From the NCBI GenBank assembly GCA_963971305.1, contig CAXARO010001688.1, positions 1 to 64,000 of the forward strand: DNA of 64,000 nt, in the 5' to 3' direction. Numbering within the stretch: the first letter of the stretch is position 1; each line of letters opens with the position of its first letter. The position numbers were made by a program, and so were the translations under genes. This document shows, one piece after another, positions 37,301 to 49,100 of the stretch. The notes beneath the pieces are model-generated. The model saw only the letters and a program-made list of their open reading frames with translations. It was not told the origin of the DNA and did not search any database. This stretch comes from Arcuatula senhousia. Its lineage: Eukaryota > Mollusca > Bivalvia > Mytilida > Mytilidae.

Positions 37301-40300
37301 AAATGAGCCTTTTTTCATTGCGAAATAACTCAAACAAAATCTAGGCTTTTTTTCAAATTTTTTTGCATGACATGATGTGATATTGTCTTCTCAGCTGAAC
37401 GCAAAAAAAAATTTGGAAAAAAGTGAAAAAATGGTGTCGCGACATGGATTTTTGTGAAAATTAGACCGTATCACTGTACTAAGTAATTGTATGACCTTGA
37501 AACATTTTTCAAGGTCAAATCAACTTACTTTCACTATTCCAACCAGTTTCAATGATTAAAACTGTTCAAATGTCAGAAATAAGGAAGTTGACATGCCACG
37601 CCCCCTTTTTTTGAAAAATTGGAAATTTGCCATTTTTGACCAAAAAATGTTATTTTTGGGTAAATACACCTTATTTGACCATAATTAGATGATATCCACC
37701 CTAAAAGCACCAAAAAAGTCCAATCTGCCCTCTTTTTTAAGGTCTTTCCCTTTCCAAGGGAAGACCTTATTGTATTTCTTCTGATTATTATTATTATTTT
37801 TTTTTTTCTTCCGCCAAAAATCAACTTGTAGAAGTACGCGACATGTCGCAATGAAAGTTGGTATACTTTATCGGTCAAGGTTTGTCGTCTCAGAAAAAAC
37901 ACTTGGGTACCGTACCCTTTCGCGTATAAGAATTATCTCCCCTTTCACTGTAAAGTTTGTTGCTCTATCTCCTCCTAAGCCATAACAGGTATCAAATTCA
38001 ATCCTTTTGAAACAGGTAGAGTAACTCTTGGTGTTGTGCCACAACTATTTTTATATTGATATATTCAATAATATAGGAGTTATTCCCCTTGAAACTTTGA
38101 CTTTTTTAGTATAAAATTCTAAAATCAACAAATCTTAAGATATTTCAATGAAACTTGGTATACAGGTTCAGTGACCCCTAAGGACTAAAATAAGGTCAAG
38201 GTCAAAGGTCAAGGTCATCATATGTAAATTTTCATAAAATGAGCCTTTTTTCATTGCGAAATAACTCAAACAAAATCTAGGCTTTTTTTCAAATTTTTTT
38301 GCATGACATGATGTGATATTGTCTTCTCAGCTGAACGCAAAAAAAAATTTGGAAAAAAGTGAAAAAATGGTGTCGCGACATGGATTTTTGTGAAAATTAG
38401 ACCGTATCACTGTACTAAGTAATTGTATGACCTTGAAACATTTTTCAAGGTCAAATCAACTTACTTTCACTATTCCAACCAGTTTCAATGATTAAAACTG
38501 TTCAAATGTCAGAAATAAGGAAGTTGACATGCCACGCCCCCTTTTTTTGAAAAATTGGAAATTTGCCATTTTTGACCAAAAAATGTTATTTTTGGGTAAA
38601 TACACCTTATTTGACCATAATTAGATGATATCCACCCTAAAAGCACCAAAAAAGTCCAATCTGCCCTCTTTTTTAAGGTCTTTCCCTTTCCAAGGGAAGA
38701 CCTTATTGTATTTCTTCTGATTATTATTATTATTTTTTTTTTTCTTCCGCCAAAAATCAACTTGTAGAAGTACGCGACATGTCGCAATGAAAGTTGGTAT
38801 ACTTTATCGGTCAAGGTTTGTCGTCTCAGAAAAAACACTTGGGTACCGTACCCTTTCGCGTATAAGAATTATCTCCCCTTTCACTGTAAAGTTTGTTGCT
38901 CTATCTCCTCCTAAGCCATAACAGGTATCAAATTCAATCCTTTTGAAACAGGTAGAGTAACTCTTGGTGTTGTGCCACAACTATTTTTATATTGATATAT
39001 TCAATAATATAGGAGTTATTCCCCTTGAAACTTTGACTTTTTTAGTATAAAATTCTAAAATCAACAAATCTTAAGATATTTCAATGAAACTTGGTATACA
39101 GGTTCAGTGACCCCTAAGGACTAAAATAAGGTCAAGGTCAAAGGTCAAGGTCATCATATGTAAATTTTCATAAAATGAGCCTTTTTTCATTGCGAAATAA
39201 CTCAAACAAAATCTAGGCTTTTTTTCAAATTTTTTTGCATGACATGATGTGATATTGTCTTCTCAGCTGAACGCAAAAAAAAATTTGGAAAAAAGTGAAA
39301 AAATGGTGTCGCGACATGGATTTTTGTGAAAATTAGACCGTATCACTGTACTAAGTAATTGTATGACCTTGAAACATTTTTCAAGGTCAAATCAACTTAC
39401 TTTCACTATTCCAACCAGTTTCAATGATTAAAACTGTTCAAATGTCAGAAATAAGGAAGTTGACATGCCACGCCCCCTTTTTTTGAAAAATTGGAAATTT
39501 GCCATTTTTGACCAAAAAATGTTATTTTTGGGTAAATACACCTTATTTGACCATAATTAGATGATATCCACCCTAAAAGCACCAAAAAAGTCCAATCTGC
39601 CCTCTTTTTTAAGGTCTTTCCCTTTCCAAGGGAAGACCTTATTGTATTTCTTCTGATTATTATTATTATTTTTTTTTTTCTTCCGCCAAAAATCAACTTG
39701 TAGAAGTACGCGACATGTCGCAATGAAAGTTGGTATACTTTATCGGTCAAGGTTTGTCGTCTCAGAAAAAACACTTGGGTACCGTACCCTTTCGCGTATA
39801 AGAATTATCTCCCCTTTCACTGTAAAGTTTGTTGCTCTATCTCCTCCTAAGCCATAACAGGTATCAAATTCAATCCTTTTGAAACAGGTAGAGTAACTCT
39901 TGGTGTTGTGCCACAACTATTTTTATATTGATATATTCAATAATATAGGAGTTATTCCCCTTGAAACTTTGACTTTTTTAGTATAAAATTCTAAAATCAA
40001 CAAATCTTAAGATATTTCAATGAAACTTGGTATACAGGTTCAGTGACCCCTAAGGACTAAAATAAGGTCAAGGTCAAAGGTCAAGGTCATCATATGTAAA
40101 TTTTCATAAAATGAGCCTTTTTTCATTGCGAAATAACTCAAACAAAATCTAGGCTTTTTTTCAAATTTTTTTGCATGACATGATGTGATATTGTCTTCTC
40201 AGCTGAACGCAAAAAAAAATTTGGAAAAAAGTGAAAAAATGGTGTCGCGACATGGATTTTTGTGAAAATTAGACCGTATCACTGTACTAAGTAATTGTAT

Positions 40301-42815
40301 GACCTTGAAACATTTTTCAAGGTCAAATCAACTTACTTTCACTATTCCAACCAGTTTCAATGATTAAAACTGTTCAAATGTCAGAAATAAGGAAGTTGAC
40401 ATGCCACGCCCCCTTTTTTTGAAAAATTGGAAATTTGCCATTTTTGACCAAAAAATGTTATTTTTGGGTAAATACACCTTATTTGACCATAATTAGATGA
40501 TATCCACCCTAAAAGCACCAAAAAAGTCCAATCTGCCCTCTTTTTTAAGGTCTTTCCCTTTCCAAGGGAAGACCTTATTGTATTTCTTCTGATTATTATT
40601 ATTATTTTTTTTTTTCTTCCGCCAAAAATCAACTTGTAGAAGTACGCGACATGTCGCAATGAAAGTTGGTATACTTTATCGGTCAAGGTTTGTCGTCTCA
40701 GAAAAAACACTTGGGTACCGTACCCTTTCGCGTATAAGAATTATCTCCCCTTTCACTGTAAAGTTTGTTGCTCTATCTCCTCCTAAGCCATAACAGGTAT
40801 CAAATTCAATCCTTTTGAAACAGGTAGAGTAACTCTTGGTGTTGTGCCACAACTATTTTTATATTGATATATTCAATAATATAGGAGTTATTCCCCTTGA
40901 AACTTTGACTTTTTTAGTATAAAATTCTAAAATCAACAAATCTTAAGATATTTCAATGAAACTTGGTATACAGGTTCAGTGACCCCTAAGGACTAAAATA
41001 AGGTCAAGGTCAAAGGTCAAGGTCATCATATGTAAATTTTCATAAAATGAGCCTTTTTTCATTGCGAAATAACTCAAACAAAATCTAGGCTTTTTTTCAA
41101 ATTTTTTTGCATGACATGATGTGATATTGTCTTCTCAGCTGAACGCAAAAAAAAATTTGGAAAAAAGTGAAAAAATGGTGTCGCGACATGGATTTTTGTG
41201 AAAATTAGACCGTATCACTGTACTAAGTAATTGTATGACCTTGAAACATTTTTCAAGGTCAAATCAACTTACTTTCACTATTCCAACCAGTTTCAATGAT
41301 TAAAACTGTTCAAATGTCAGAAATAAGGAAGTTGACATGCCACGCCCCCTTTTTTTGAAAAATTGGAAATTTGCCATTTTTGACCAAAAAATGTTATTTT
41401 TGGGTAAATACACCTTATTTGACCATAATTAGATGATATCCACCCTAAAAGCACCAAAAAAGTCCAATCTGCCCTCTTTTTTAAGGTCTTTCCCTTTCCA
41501 AGGGAAGACCTTATTGTATTTCTTCTGATTATTATTATTATTTTTTTTTTTCTTCCGCCAAAAATCAACTTGTAGAAGTACGCGACATGTCGCAATGAAA
41601 GTTGGTATACTTTATCGGTCAAGGTTTGTCGTCTCAGAAAAAACACTTGGGTACCGTACCCTTTCGCGTATAAGAATTATCTCCCCTTTCACTGTAAAGT
41701 TTGTTGCTCTATCTCCTCCTAAGCCATAACAGGTATCAAATTCAATCCTTTTGAAACAGGTAGAGTAACTCTTGGTGTTGTGCCACAACTATTTTTATAT
41801 TGATATATTCAATAATATAGGAGTTATTCCCCTTGAAACTTTGACTTTTTTAGTATAAAATTCTAAAATCAACAAATCTTAAGATATTTCAATGAAACTT
41901 GGTATACAGGTTCAGTGACCCCTAAGGACTAAAATAAGGTCAAGGTCAAAGGTCAAGGTCATCATATGTAAATTTTCATAAAATGAGCCTTTTTTCATTG
42001 CGAAATAACTCAAACAAAATCTAGGCTTTTTTTCAAATTTTTTTGCATGACATGATGTGATATTGTCTTCTCAGCTGAACGCAAAAAAAAATTTGGAAAA
42101 AAGTGAAAAAATGGTGTCGCGACATGGATTTTTGTGAAAATTAGACCGTATCACTGTACTAAGTAATTGTATGACCTTGAAACATTTTTCAAGGTCAAAT
42201 CAACTTACTTTCACTATTCCAACCAGTTTCAATGATTAAAACTGTTCAAATGTCAGAAATAAGGAAGTTGACATGCCACGCCCCCTTTTTTTGAAAAATT
42301 GGAAATTTGCCATTTTTGACCAAAAAATGTTATTTTTGGGTAAATACACCTTATTTGACCATAATTAGATGATATCCACCCTAAAAGCACCAAAAAAGTC
42401 CAATCTGCCCTCTTTTTTAAGGTCTTTCCCTTTCCAAGGGAAGACCTTATTGTATTTCTTCTGATTATTATTATTATTTTTTTTTTTCTTCCGCCAAAAA
42501 TCAACTTGTAGAAGTACGCGACATGTCGCAATGAAAGTTGGTATACTTTATCGGTCAAGGTTTGTCGTCTCAGAAAAAACACTTGGGTACCGTACCCTTT
42601 CGCGTATAAGAATTATCTCCCCTTTCACTGTAAAGTTTGTTGCTCTATCTCCTCCTAAGCCATAACAGGTATCAAATTCAATCCTTTTGAAACAGGTAGA
42701 GTAACTCTTGGTGTTGTGCCACAACTATTTTTATATTGATATATTCAATAATATAGGAGTTATTCCCCTTGAAACTTTGACTTTTTTAGTATAAAATTCT
42801 AAAATCAACAAATCT
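28379..42815. repeat. Array 1 block C: fifteen units plus a 397-bp partial unit
   Basis: Units start at 28379 and every 936 bp from 29315 to 42419. Diagnostic sites are GTATACAGGTTCAGTGACCC and GGACTAAAATAAGG. The unit ends resemble block B and the middle resembles block A. Units are almost identical to each other; the clearest variant is GTCAGTAATAAGG near 29150 in the first unit. The partial last unit stops at AACAAATCT (42815). Confidence 0.9.
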
Positions 42816-43083
42816 AAAGGTATTTTAAAGCAATTATGAATGATCTCCAAAATTTATTATTTTTGGACATTACCGGTCACTTTTTATGATTACATGCGTA
42901 GGGCGAATAACATCTTTTATGCTCAATTTTATTTTATCATGTTATTTGTTTTTATGTGTGTTTGGAATTAGCTATTTAACACATAAGCAAACGTCAAAAC
43001 AAAAAATAAGACACTGGAAACATATGGGAATGCAATATGATGTTTTTAAAAGGGACTCTATTATTGGACAACGGATATGGGGG
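42816..43083. repeat. Right flank of array 1, shared with the right flank of array 2
   Basis: GGTCACTTTTTATGA followed by ACATGCGTAGG (~42874-42902) recurs after array 2 at ~58857-58884. CTATTATTGGACAACG near 43059 recurs as TATATTATTGGACAACG near 59038. The order and spacing are similar, so both arrays seem to sit in copies of one larger element whose right part is here. Non-coding. Confidence 0.7.
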
Positions 43084-43109
43084 ATAACTGCAGTTATAGT
43101 AAATTACGC
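43084..43109. repeat. Direct repeat with palindromic core, left copy
   Basis: ATAACTGCAGTTATAG followed by TAAATTACGC. The partner at 44251-44276 differs at a few bases. The core AACTGCAGTT is a perfect palindrome. The pair brackets the GTCCGTC-rich repeat. Confidence 0.6.
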
Positions 43110-43179
43110 CTGAATTTATCCGTATATATAGATTTTGAAATTGCTAAGAATTTTTGTGTAATTTTTTGCTTACCTGACC

Positions 43180-44250
43180 AGGTGAGCTATTTCCATGACT
43201 TGGCGTCCGTCTGTCGGCCGTTGTTCGTCGTCCGTCTGTTGTCTGTCATCCGTCGGCCGTAAATATTTTCAAACGTTAACTCCTTTGACACCAGAAGTCC
43301 AATTGTTACCAAACTTGGTATTGTTGTTTATTAGCATTAGGTGCTTAGAACTTATGTACGGATTTTTGATTTTTCAAAAAAAACATGGCCGCCTTTGCTA
43401 AAAATAGAACATAGGGGTAAATTGCAGTTTTTTGCAAATAACTCAAAAACGGTTACAGATATCAAAATTCTGACATAGGGTAAAATTGATCAGCACCTCA
43501 TGATCTGTCATGATTTTTAAAGAAGATCCAAAAATCCCATGTAGGGGTTTAGGTCATTTTTCTGGATTTTGCACTTATCATAATATGTATCTTCAAAACC
43601 ATATGAGATATTTAAAGAAATTTAAATTGTATATTGTTAAGCACATCAAGATCTACAAAATGTGTAATGGGTCAACTCTTATGTTTCTTGCAGTTATAGC
43701 TCTTGGAATGTAAAAATTGACCATTTTCAGACTTCTTTCCTTTGACATTGAACAGTTTAATTCCTCTGACACCTTAAGTGCGATTGGAACCAAACTTGGT
43801 ATATTTATTTATTAGTATTTGGTGCATAAAATTGATGTCGGGATTTAATTTTTTTTCATCCGCCAATTATAAGAATTAAACATAGGGGCAAGTTGCAGGT
43901 TTTGCGAATCAATCAAAAACAGTCACATATATCATATTTTTATGGGAACAAAAGTGATCAGCATCTCCAAGATCTACATACCCTGAAATTTTTAAAACGA
44001 TTCAAAAACCCATGTAGGAGTTATGGCCGTTTTTCTAGATTTTGTGTGTGAATTTTGTGCCTATTATGCTCAATATCTTGAAAACTATATAAGATATTTG
44101 GGAAATGTCAATTGCATATTGTTTAACCACATCAAGGTCTACAAAATTTATATTGAATGAACGTTGTCAGATCATTGCTTCTAGCAGTTATTGCCCTTAG
44201 AACATTAAAATCGACCATTTTCACAGCATTTCCTTATAACAGTGAAAACG
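43180..44250 (+). repeat. Dispersed bivalve-type repeat: GTCCGTC-rich head and two ~479-bp degenerate units
   Basis: The head at ~43203-43260 is built of GTCCGTC/GTCGGCC-like motifs. Two diverged units follow, starting near 43272 (AACTCCTTTGACACC, ACCAAACTTGGTAT) and 43751 (AATTCCTCTGACACC, ACCAAACTTGGTAT). Both continue with AACATAGGGG, a GATCAGCA motif, CATGTAGG and a CACATCAAG motif. No protein coding is seen. Similar sequence is, from memory, very common in bivalve genomes. Confidence 0.7.
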
Positions 44251-44276
44251 TTAACTGCAGTTATGATAAATTACGC
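44251..44276. repeat. Direct repeat with palindromic core, right copy
   Basis: TTAACTGCAGTTATGA followed by TAAATTACGC, partner of 43084-43109. Confidence 0.6.
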
Positions 44277-44629
44277 GCGGATATGTACGGTACAGTTTGA
44301 TATTTTCTAGCCTGTGAAGCCGAGTGATGCAAATATTTACATTACCAGCAGATATTTATAATTTATCAATGTAGTATTTTGTATACAGTCGATAGGATGT
44401 AATAAAAGGATTTGTAAAATATCTCATCAATAGAAAATAATGGGAAGTGAGAAAGTATGCACAAAATCCGAAATAACCAGGGGTAATTTAACAACCACAA
44501 TGAAAAAAGTCAGCCTTCAACCAAGTTCGCAGGACTTACAGTGCAATGAATTTACAGATCACAAGATCAGTGCAACTATAGTTGATTTTGTAACAACTAA
44601 GTTACTTTTCTGGAGCACCTGAGTTCACT
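44277..44629. other. Unannotated interval
   Basis: AT-rich sequence with no recognisable gene. A 60-codon ORF at 44440-44622 has no domain or support. Nothing else is seen. Confidence 0.4.
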
Positions 44630-44790
44630 CTCGTTACGAATTGAGTTTGCGTTGTCCGTTGATATACAGTAAATGCGTTTTTGTGTTTCTTGTTTGTTCG
44701 TGCTTGTTCCGTTTTGTGTTGACCTGTTTTGCCTTCGATCTTTTGGACATTGGCTTCAGAATGTCCCATTGGTGCCTCTTTGATTATTTA
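44630..44790 (-). repeat. Dispersed SINE-like repeat copy, reverse orientation
   Basis: Its reverse complement (GGCACCAATGGGACATTC, GTCAACACAAAACGGAAC, GACAACGCAAACT) matches 1955-2110 over ~150 bp with moderate divergence. This supports one dispersed family. Confidence 0.6.
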
Positions 44791-45150
44791 TTGAAGAAAT
44801 ACTTGTAGAAACAATTATAATAACCTGAACTTTAGAAATTGTTTGACGATGTAACGGTTTTGATGAGAATCACACACACATACACACTGTCCGTGTATCT
44901 ATGACAAAGGACGGTGGGTACCAAGTAATGGTATTGGCTTGCTTAATAAATTCTTTGAAAGATATTCGCTTGTTTTTGTTTTGTTTTTTTTTTTCGTCGG
45001 CTTTGACTTTGAGGCTTTTGACTGAAATGCCCGATTTGTGCTTGTTAACTCTTGTTTTAATGATTTAAATGACCGAAGAGTCTTTCAAGAAGTTTTGATT
45101 CGACCTTTAGTAGCAGTTAATCTTTAGAATAGCAAAACATTAGGAAAGGG
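44791..45150. other. Unannotated interval before the second F copy
   Basis: AT-rich, with no gene. GGAAAGGGAAAGACCTT at 45143-45159 equals part of the type 1 terminal hairpin in the opposite orientation, so it looks like a broken hairpin arm. Confidence 0.5.
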
Positions 45151-45159
45151 AAAGACCTT

Positions 45160-45181
45160 ACAATTCTTCCAGAAGAATTGT
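45160..45181. repeat. Terminal hairpin of F copy 2
   Basis: ACAATTCTTC, loop CA, GAAGAATTGT: perfect ten-base arms. AAAGACCTT precedes it and TCCT plus TTATTATT follow. It occupies the place taken by the AAGGTCTT hairpin in F copy 1 and shares its CAATT/AATTG base with the hairpin of F copy 3. Confidence 0.8.
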
Positions 45182-45190
45182 CCTTTAATT

Positions 45191-46129
45191 ATTATTTTCT
45201 TTCTTCCGCCGTTTCGCCAAATTTCAACTTTGAGAAGTACGCGACATGTCGCAAAGATACTTGGTATACTTTATCGGTCTATGTTTGTCGTTTCAGAAAA
45301 AACACTTGGGTACCGTACCATTTTACGTATAAGAGTTATGCCCCTTTTAGCTATAAAGTTTGTGGAATCTTCTCCTCCTAAACCATAATAGGTACCAACT
45401 TTATTCCTTTTGCATTCAGAAGAGTAACTCTTGAACTTGTGCAGGGTCAATTTTCACATTGGTATATTTACCAATACAGGAGTTATTCCCCTTTAAACTT
45501 TGACTTTTTTAGTATTAAAATTCTAAAATCAACATTTCTTAAGATATTTCAATGAAACTTAGTATACAAGGTCATTGACCCCTAAGGACCAAAATTAGGT
45601 CAAGGTCAAAGGTCAAGGTCATCATTTGTAAATTTTCAAAAAATGAGTCTTTTTTCATTGCGAAATAGCTCAAATAAAATGTAACCCTTTTTGGAATTTT
45701 TTTTCCATTATATGATGTGATAATGTCTTCTTAATTGAACCCAAAAATTTTTTTGGAAAAATATGAAAAAATGGTGTCGCGACATGGATTTTAGTGAAAA
45801 TTAGACCGTATCACTATACTTAGCCATTATATGACCTTGAAACATTTTTCAAGGTCAAATCAACTTACTTTTACTATTCCAACCTGTTTCAATGATTAAA
45901 ACTATTCAAATGTCAGAAATAAGGAAGTTGACATGCCACGCCCCCTTTTTTTGAAAATTTGGAAATTTGCCATTTTTGACAAAAAAATGTTATTTTTTGG
46001 TAAATACACCTTATTTGACCATAATTAGATGATATCAACCATAAAAACCCAGAAAAAGTCTCATCTGCCCTCTTTTTTAAGGTCTTTCCCTTTCCAAGGG
46101 AAGACCTTATTGTATTTCTTCTGATTATT
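45191..46129. repeat. F unit, copy 2, ending in a hairpin leader that joins array 2
   Basis: The body (45191-46078) is collinear with 13293-14180 at a constant offset with no indel, and I saw no substitution. The type 1 hairpin and leader follow (46079-46129, 51 bp). Array 2 begins directly after its TTATT. Non-coding; a 67-codon ORF at 45178 is incidental. It carries the AGGTCA cluster and the TGACCTTGA palindrome. Confidence 0.92.
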
Positions 46130-46162
46130 AAGGTCTTTCACGACTACGGTCGTAAAGACCTT
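46130..46162. repeat. Terminal hairpin of array 2 units (first copy)
   Basis: The stem has 14 pairs and one unpaired C on the left arm; the loop TACG is closed by C-G. As RNA this is a UNCG tetraloop, an unusually stable type. In the second unit (46947) the bulge region reads TTCATGAC instead of TTCACGAC. Confidence 0.8.
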
Positions 46163-49100
46163 CTAGCAATTCTTCTGATTATTATTCTTCTTCTTCCGCC
46201 AAAAAAATTTTTTTTTTGTTTCGCGACATATCATTTGAATACTTAAGGTAGTATACCGGTCATGAAAAACCAATTTAAAAATGAGTCCGCTTAGCGAAAC
46301 TATTTTTAGTTACGGAGTTATCTCCCCTTACACCGTAAAGTTTGTTACCGCAACTCCCCCTAAACTACAATAAAAATAAAAAAACTAAAGCATCCAAAGT
46401 GTTAAGGGACTTATAAGCAAGCTTTATGGACCAATTTCATAAATTACAAACCACTTCCTGTTTATGATTTTAAGGGACAAAAAGTGTCGCGAAGCGTCAA
46501 ATTTGTCAAATCACAATTTTAAGAGTAATGACATATAATGATCAATTTTTTAGATAGTTTTTCATATTTAAGTCAGGATTTTTGAGTGCAAAACTGTTGT
46601 TCAATGTCTTTTCTACCTATTTAAACAAAAAATGACAAAAAAATGCTAAATTATTAGATGCGAAAGGATTTTTTGAAAATTTACACCGGTTTTAGACACG
46701 GAGTAACCGTATGACCTTGACTGACTTTTCAAGGTCAAATCAACTTAATGACACTATTCCAACACATTTAAACCATTTATGGGTCTCAGATATCAAAAAT
46801 AAGAAAATTGAAAATTCATCCCCCCTTTTTTCCAAAAATGTGAAATTTGACATTTTTTCACCAAAAATGGTCAAAACCTGTTATATGTACTACTTTTAAT
46901 CATATTTAGTCAAAATCAGATGAAAAAATGTCGACCGGTCTTTATTAAGGTCTTTCATGACTACGGTCGTAAAGACCTTCTAGCAATTCTTCTGATTATT
47001 ATTCTTCTTCTTCCGCCAAAAAAATTTTTTTTTTGTTTCGCGACATATCATTTGAATACTTAAGGTAGTATACCGGTCATGAAAAACCAATTTAAAAATG
47101 AGTCCGCTTAGCGAAACTATTTTTAGTTACGGAGTTATCTCCCCTTACACCGTAAAGTTTGTTACCGCAACTCCCCCTAAACTACAATAAAAATAAAAAA
47201 ACTAAAGCATCCAAAGTGTTAAGGGACTTATAAGCAAGCTTTATGGACCAATTTCATAAATTACAAACCACTTCCTGTTTATGATTTTAAGGGACAAAAA
47301 GTGTCGCGAAGCGTCAAATTTGTCAAATCACAATTTTAAGAGTAATGACATATAATGATCAATTTTTTAGATAGTTTTTCATATTTAAGTCAGGATTTTT
47401 GAGTGCAAAACTGTTGTTCAATGTCTTTTCTACCTATTTAAACAAAAAATGACAAAAAAAATGCTAAATTATTAGATGCGAAAGGATTTTTTGAAAATTT
47501 ACACCGGTTTTAGACACGGAGTAACCGTATGACCTTGACTGACTTTTCAAGGTCAAATCAACTTAATGACACTATTCCAACACATTTAAACCATTTATGG
47601 GTCTCAGATATCAAAAATAAGAAAATTGAAAATTCATCCCCCCTTTTTTCCAAAAATGTGAAATTTGACATTTTTTCACCAAAAATGGTCAAAACCTGTT
47701 ATATGTACTACTTTTAATCATATTTAGTCAAAATCAGATGAAAAAATGTCGACCGGTCTTTATTAAGGTCTTTCACGACTACGGTCGTAAAGACCTTCTA
47801 GCAATTCTTCTGATTATTATTCTTCTTCTTCCGCCAAAAAAATTTTTTTTTTGTTTCGCGACATATCATTTGAATACTTAAGGTAGTATACCGGTCATGA
47901 AAAACCAATTTAAAAATGAGTCCGCTTAGCGAAACTATTTTTAGTTACGGAGTTATCTCCCCTTACACCGTAAAGTTTGTTACCGCAACTCCCCCTAAAC
48001 TACAATAAAAATAAAAAAACTAAAGCATCCAAAGTGTTAAGGGACTTATAAGCAAGCTTTATGGACCAATTTCATAAATTACAAACCACTTCCTGTTTAT
48101 GATTTTAAGGGACAAAAAGTGTCGCGAAGCGTCAAATTTGTCAAATCACAATTTTAAGAGTAATGACATATAATGATCAATTTTTTAGATAGTTTTTCAT
48201 ATTTAAGTCAGGATTTTTGAGTGCAAAACTGTTGTTCAATGTCTTTTCTACCTATTTAAACAAAAAATGACAAAAAAATGCTAAATTATTAGATGCGAAA
48301 GGATTTTTTGAAAATTTACACCGGTTTTAGACACGGAGTAACCGTATGACCTTGACTGACTTTTCAAGGTCAAATCAACTTAATGACACTATTCCAACAC
48401 ATTTAAACCATTTATGGGTCTCAGATATCAAAAATAAGAAAATTGAAAATTCATCCCCCCTTTTTTCCAAAAATGTGAAATTTGACATTTTTTCACCAAA
48501 AATGGTCAAAACCTGTTATATGTACTACTTTTAATCATATTTAGTCAAAATCAGATGAAAAAATGTCGACCGGTCTTTATTAAGGTCTTTCACGACTACG
48601 GTCGTAAAGACCTTCTAGCAATTCTTCTGATTATTATTCTTCTTCTTCCGCCAAAAAAATTTTTTTTTTGTTTCGCGACATATCATTTGAATACTTAAGG
48701 TAGTATACCGGTCATGAAAAACCAATTTAAAAATGAGTCCGCTTAGCGAAACTATTTTTAGTTACGGAGTTATCTCCCCTTACACCGTAAAGTTTGTTAC
48801 CGCAACTCCCCCTAAACTACAATAAAAATAAAAAAACTAAAGCATCCAAAGTGTTAAGGGACTTATAAGCAAGCTTTATGGACCAATTTCATAAATTACA
48901 AACCACTTCCTGTTTATGATTTTAAGGGACAAAAAGTGTCGCGAAGCGTCAAATTTGTCAAATCACAATTTTAAGAGTAATGACATATAATGATCAATTT
49001 TTTAGATAGTTTTTCATATTTAAGTCAGGATTTTTGAGTGCAAAACTGTTGTTCAATGTCTTTTCTACCTATTTAAACAAAAAATGACAAAAAAAATGCT

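Larger units (their letters stand above)
13239..42815. repeat. Tandem array 1: ~31 full units of ~936 bp plus a partial unit
   Basis: Unit starts (hairpin AAGGTCTT-T-CCCTT, loop TCC, AAGGGAAGACCTT) are at 13239, 14235, 15171, 16108 and 17096, then every 936 bp to 27392, then 28379 and every 936 bp to 42419. Each unit has the hairpin, a leader (ATTGTATTTCTTCTGATTAT), (ATT)n, a T-run, CTTCCGCC, and ~850 bp of non-coding body ending in a T-run. The last unit breaks off at 42815, 397 bp in. A 109-residue minus-strand ORF across every junction is not convincing. On the minus strand each unit ends with the hairpin, as a Helitron-type 3' end would. That identity is inference. Confidence 0.97.

Noticed and set aside
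14015..42582. 109-residue (126-127 with doubled leader) minus-strand ORF across every array 1 junction
   Set aside because: It runs through the hairpin and simple (ATT)n/T-runs, gives low-complexity KKKIIIII, and has no domain. It is repeated only because the units are near-identical. The frame survives leader doubling because 51 and 54 are multiples of three.
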